Made by a program: the position numbers and the translations under genes. From contig JAEWRF010000156.1 of assembly GCA_023460155.1 (NCBI GenBank), positions 1-6,684 on the forward strand: 6,684 bases of DNA, given 5' to 3'. The notes under the pieces were generated by a model, which worked only from the letters and a program-made list of their open reading frames with translations, searched no databases and was not told the origin of the DNA. Each line of letters starts with the position of its first letter. Position 1 is the stretch's first letter. This document shows positions 5,709-6,684 of this stretch, piece by piece. This stretch comes from Bacillota bacterium. GTDB taxonomy: Bacteria > Bacillota > Clostridia > Oscillospirales > Acutalibacteraceae.

Positions 5709-6558
5709 AGTTTTTCATTTTGCCGGAAACAACCCGGCCGATCCCGTTGAAATCCTGGTGGATTGCAACGCCGCGAAGCCCCCCGGCTTCCATGATCTCC
5801 TGAACGGCGGGCGCCTGCCCGTCGCCCACCTCAAAGGCGGCGACGCCGCCGGGCTTAAGGCGGGGCAGCCAGATTTCCGCGATTGCGCGGTAAAAGCGAA
5901 GCCCGTCCTCGCCGCCGTCCAGCGCCTCGCGCGGCTCGCACCTCACCTCACTCTGAAGGGAGGGAATCTCCCCGGAGCAGACGTAAGGCGGATTCGACAC
6001 GACGGCGTCGAACGGCTCGCACCCTTCGGCGGAGCAGGGCTCCAGCACGTCGAGGCAGATCGGAGAGACCGTACGAAGGCCGGATTTGCGGATATTTTTT
6101 TTCAGATATTCAAATGCTGCGCCGCAGAGTTCCGCGGCAAAAACATGCGCGCCGGTAAGAAGAGAAGCAAGGGCGAGCCCAACCGCGCCCGTGCCTGCAC
6201 AGAGGTCGAGCACGCGGCAGTCCGGAACCGGGCCGAGCAGCTCTGCAGCTACCCGGACCAGCAGTTCCGTCTCCTCGCGCGGGATCAGAACGCCTTCTCC
6301 AACATCCAGCATTAGGCCGCAAAACGGCCATTCCCCCAAAATGTATTGAAGCGGCCGGCCGTTCGCGCGCTCGCGGATCATGGAATAATACGCTTCGGCA
6401 AGCCCGCCGTCCGCGGGTTCGCCGGAGTCGATGATCCGCTCCTGCCGACCGCTCCCGAATGCCTTTTGAAACAGGCAGGAAGCATCAAAATCAGGGTCCG
6501 GGGTGCCGGCCTTTTTGAGGGCCGCCTTCCCTTTCCGGTACACTTCGCCGACGGTCAT
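5707..6558 (-). CDS. prmC: Release factor glutamine N5-methyltransferase
   Basis: Cytoplasmic SAM-dependent enzyme that methylates the glutamine of the GGQ motif in peptide-chain release factors RF1/RF2, improving termination. The 283-residue product has a helical N-terminal recognition domain (about 1-75), GVLIPREETELLV (89-101), the SAM-binding motif VLDLCAGTG (116-124), and the catalytic NPPY (189-192) in VVSNPPYVCSGEIP, followed by the typical EPREALDGGEDGLRFYR block. The frame is open upstream to 6681, but that extension is a shifted reading of the preceding gene; I start at the ATG 6558-6556 because GGAGGG (6569-6564) lies 5 nt upstream and MTVGEVYRKG suits the family. It overlaps the upstream DUF1385 gene by 4 nt. 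A prfA gene, a frequent partner, is not next to it on the downstream side. The NPPY context makes PrmC more likely than other N5-methyltransferases. Confidence 0.95.
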   Translation of the reverse strand: MTVGEVYRKGKAALKKAGTPDPDFDASCLFQKAFGSGRQERIIDSGEPADGGLAEAYYSMIRERANGRPLQYILGEWPFCGLMLDVGEGVLIPREETELLVRVAAELLGPVPDCRVLDLCAGTGAVGLALASLLTGAHVFAAELCGAAFEYLKKNIRKSGLRTVSPICLDVLEPCSAEGCEPFDAVVSNPPYVCSGEIPSLQSEVRCEPREALDGGEDGLRFYRAIAEIWLPRLKPGGVAAFEVGDGQAPAVQEIMEAGGLRGVAIHQDFNGIGRVVSGKMKN

Positions 6559-6684
6559 GAATTCCCTCCGGTCAAAGCGATGCGGTCCTCTCCGTTTTCC
6601 GGGATCACTTCCCGGATTGCGGCGATGGCCACCTCGATCATGGAATCGTCCGGCTCCTTGGTCGTAATGCGCTGCACCCAAAGC
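6555..6684 (-). CDS. DUF1385 (YqhQ-like) protein, C-terminal end only
   Basis: Forty-two codons before the stop are visible; the rest lies beyond the right edge. The peptide includes LWVQRITTKEPDDSMIEVAIAAIREV, which closely resembles the conserved C-terminal block of DUF1385/YqhQ family proteins (typically LQRLTTREPDDSQIEVAI). These are membrane-associated proteins of unknown function commonly found next to prmC in Clostridia. The stop TGA (6557-6555) overlaps the prmC ATG (ATGA), and the prmC ribosome binding site lies within its last codons, so the two genes are very likely translationally coupled. The function of the family is not established. The call rests on recall of the family's tail sequence, so it is good but not certain. 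Confidence 0.8.
   Translation of the reverse strand, partial: LWVQRITTKEPDDSMIEVAIAAIREVIPENGEDRIALTGGNS

Noticed and set aside
6559..6681. In-frame N-terminal extension of prmC to 6681
   Set aside because: The extension is a shifted reading of the DUF1385 tail, and a strong GGAGGG precedes the ATG at 6558.
1..6684. CRISPR array, insertion sequence, phage or defence genes, tRNA or rRNA
   Set aside because: No regularly spaced repeats, transposase-like frames, terminal repeats or tRNA cloverleaf were seen; nearly the whole window is accounted for by housekeeping genes and two regulatory regions.

Overview
This window looks like ordinary chromosomal housekeeping DNA from a fairly GC-rich Firmicute, most likely a member of the Clostridia (a Ruminococcaceae/Oscillospirales-type organism would fit). 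The grounds are a tRNA-responsive T-box leader, strong AGGAGG-type ribosome binding sites, a GAAC-N4-GTTC-like SOS box, a Firmicute-style CysRS with HIGN in place of HIGH, and a DUF1385–prmC neighbourhood. The assignment below phylum level is inference. Every gene lies on the minus strand, so transcription runs from position 6684 down to 1.

In transcription order, the right edge (6555-6684) holds the C-terminal tail of a DUF1385/YqhQ-type protein. It overlaps by 4 nt with prmC (5707-6558), the glutamine methyltransferase of release factors. A roughly 110-bp intergenic region (5596-5706) then carries a good sigma-A-type promoter, a probable LexA (SOS) box overlapping the prmC stop codon, and two 7-bp dyads that enclose the -35 and -10 elements. 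From this promoter reads a tight cluster: recA (4411-5595), recX (3797-4414), rimO (2457-3797) and pgsA (1819-2439). Their junctions are ATGA, TAATG and a 17-nt gap. The cluster therefore joins SOS recombination (RecA and its modulator RecX) to ribosomal protein S12 modification and phospholipid synthesis.

After pgsA comes a second regulatory region (1497-1798): a promoter, a short 5' hairpin, and a complete T-box leader. Its specifier codon is UGC (Cys) and its acceptor-binding UGGA matches the U discriminator base of tRNA-Cys. It ends in a strong intrinsic terminator. It controls cysE (745-1443, serine O-acetyltransferase) and cysS (748 to the left edge, cysteinyl-tRNA synthetase, truncated). 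Uncharged tRNA-Cys should thus raise both cysteine synthesis and cysteine charging.

I found no mobile element, CRISPR array, tRNA or rRNA gene, defence system, or clearly novel system. The points worth a second look are regulatory (T-box architecture, recA promoter dyads, SOS box placement) plus a substituted residue pair in the RecA L2 DNA-binding loop.
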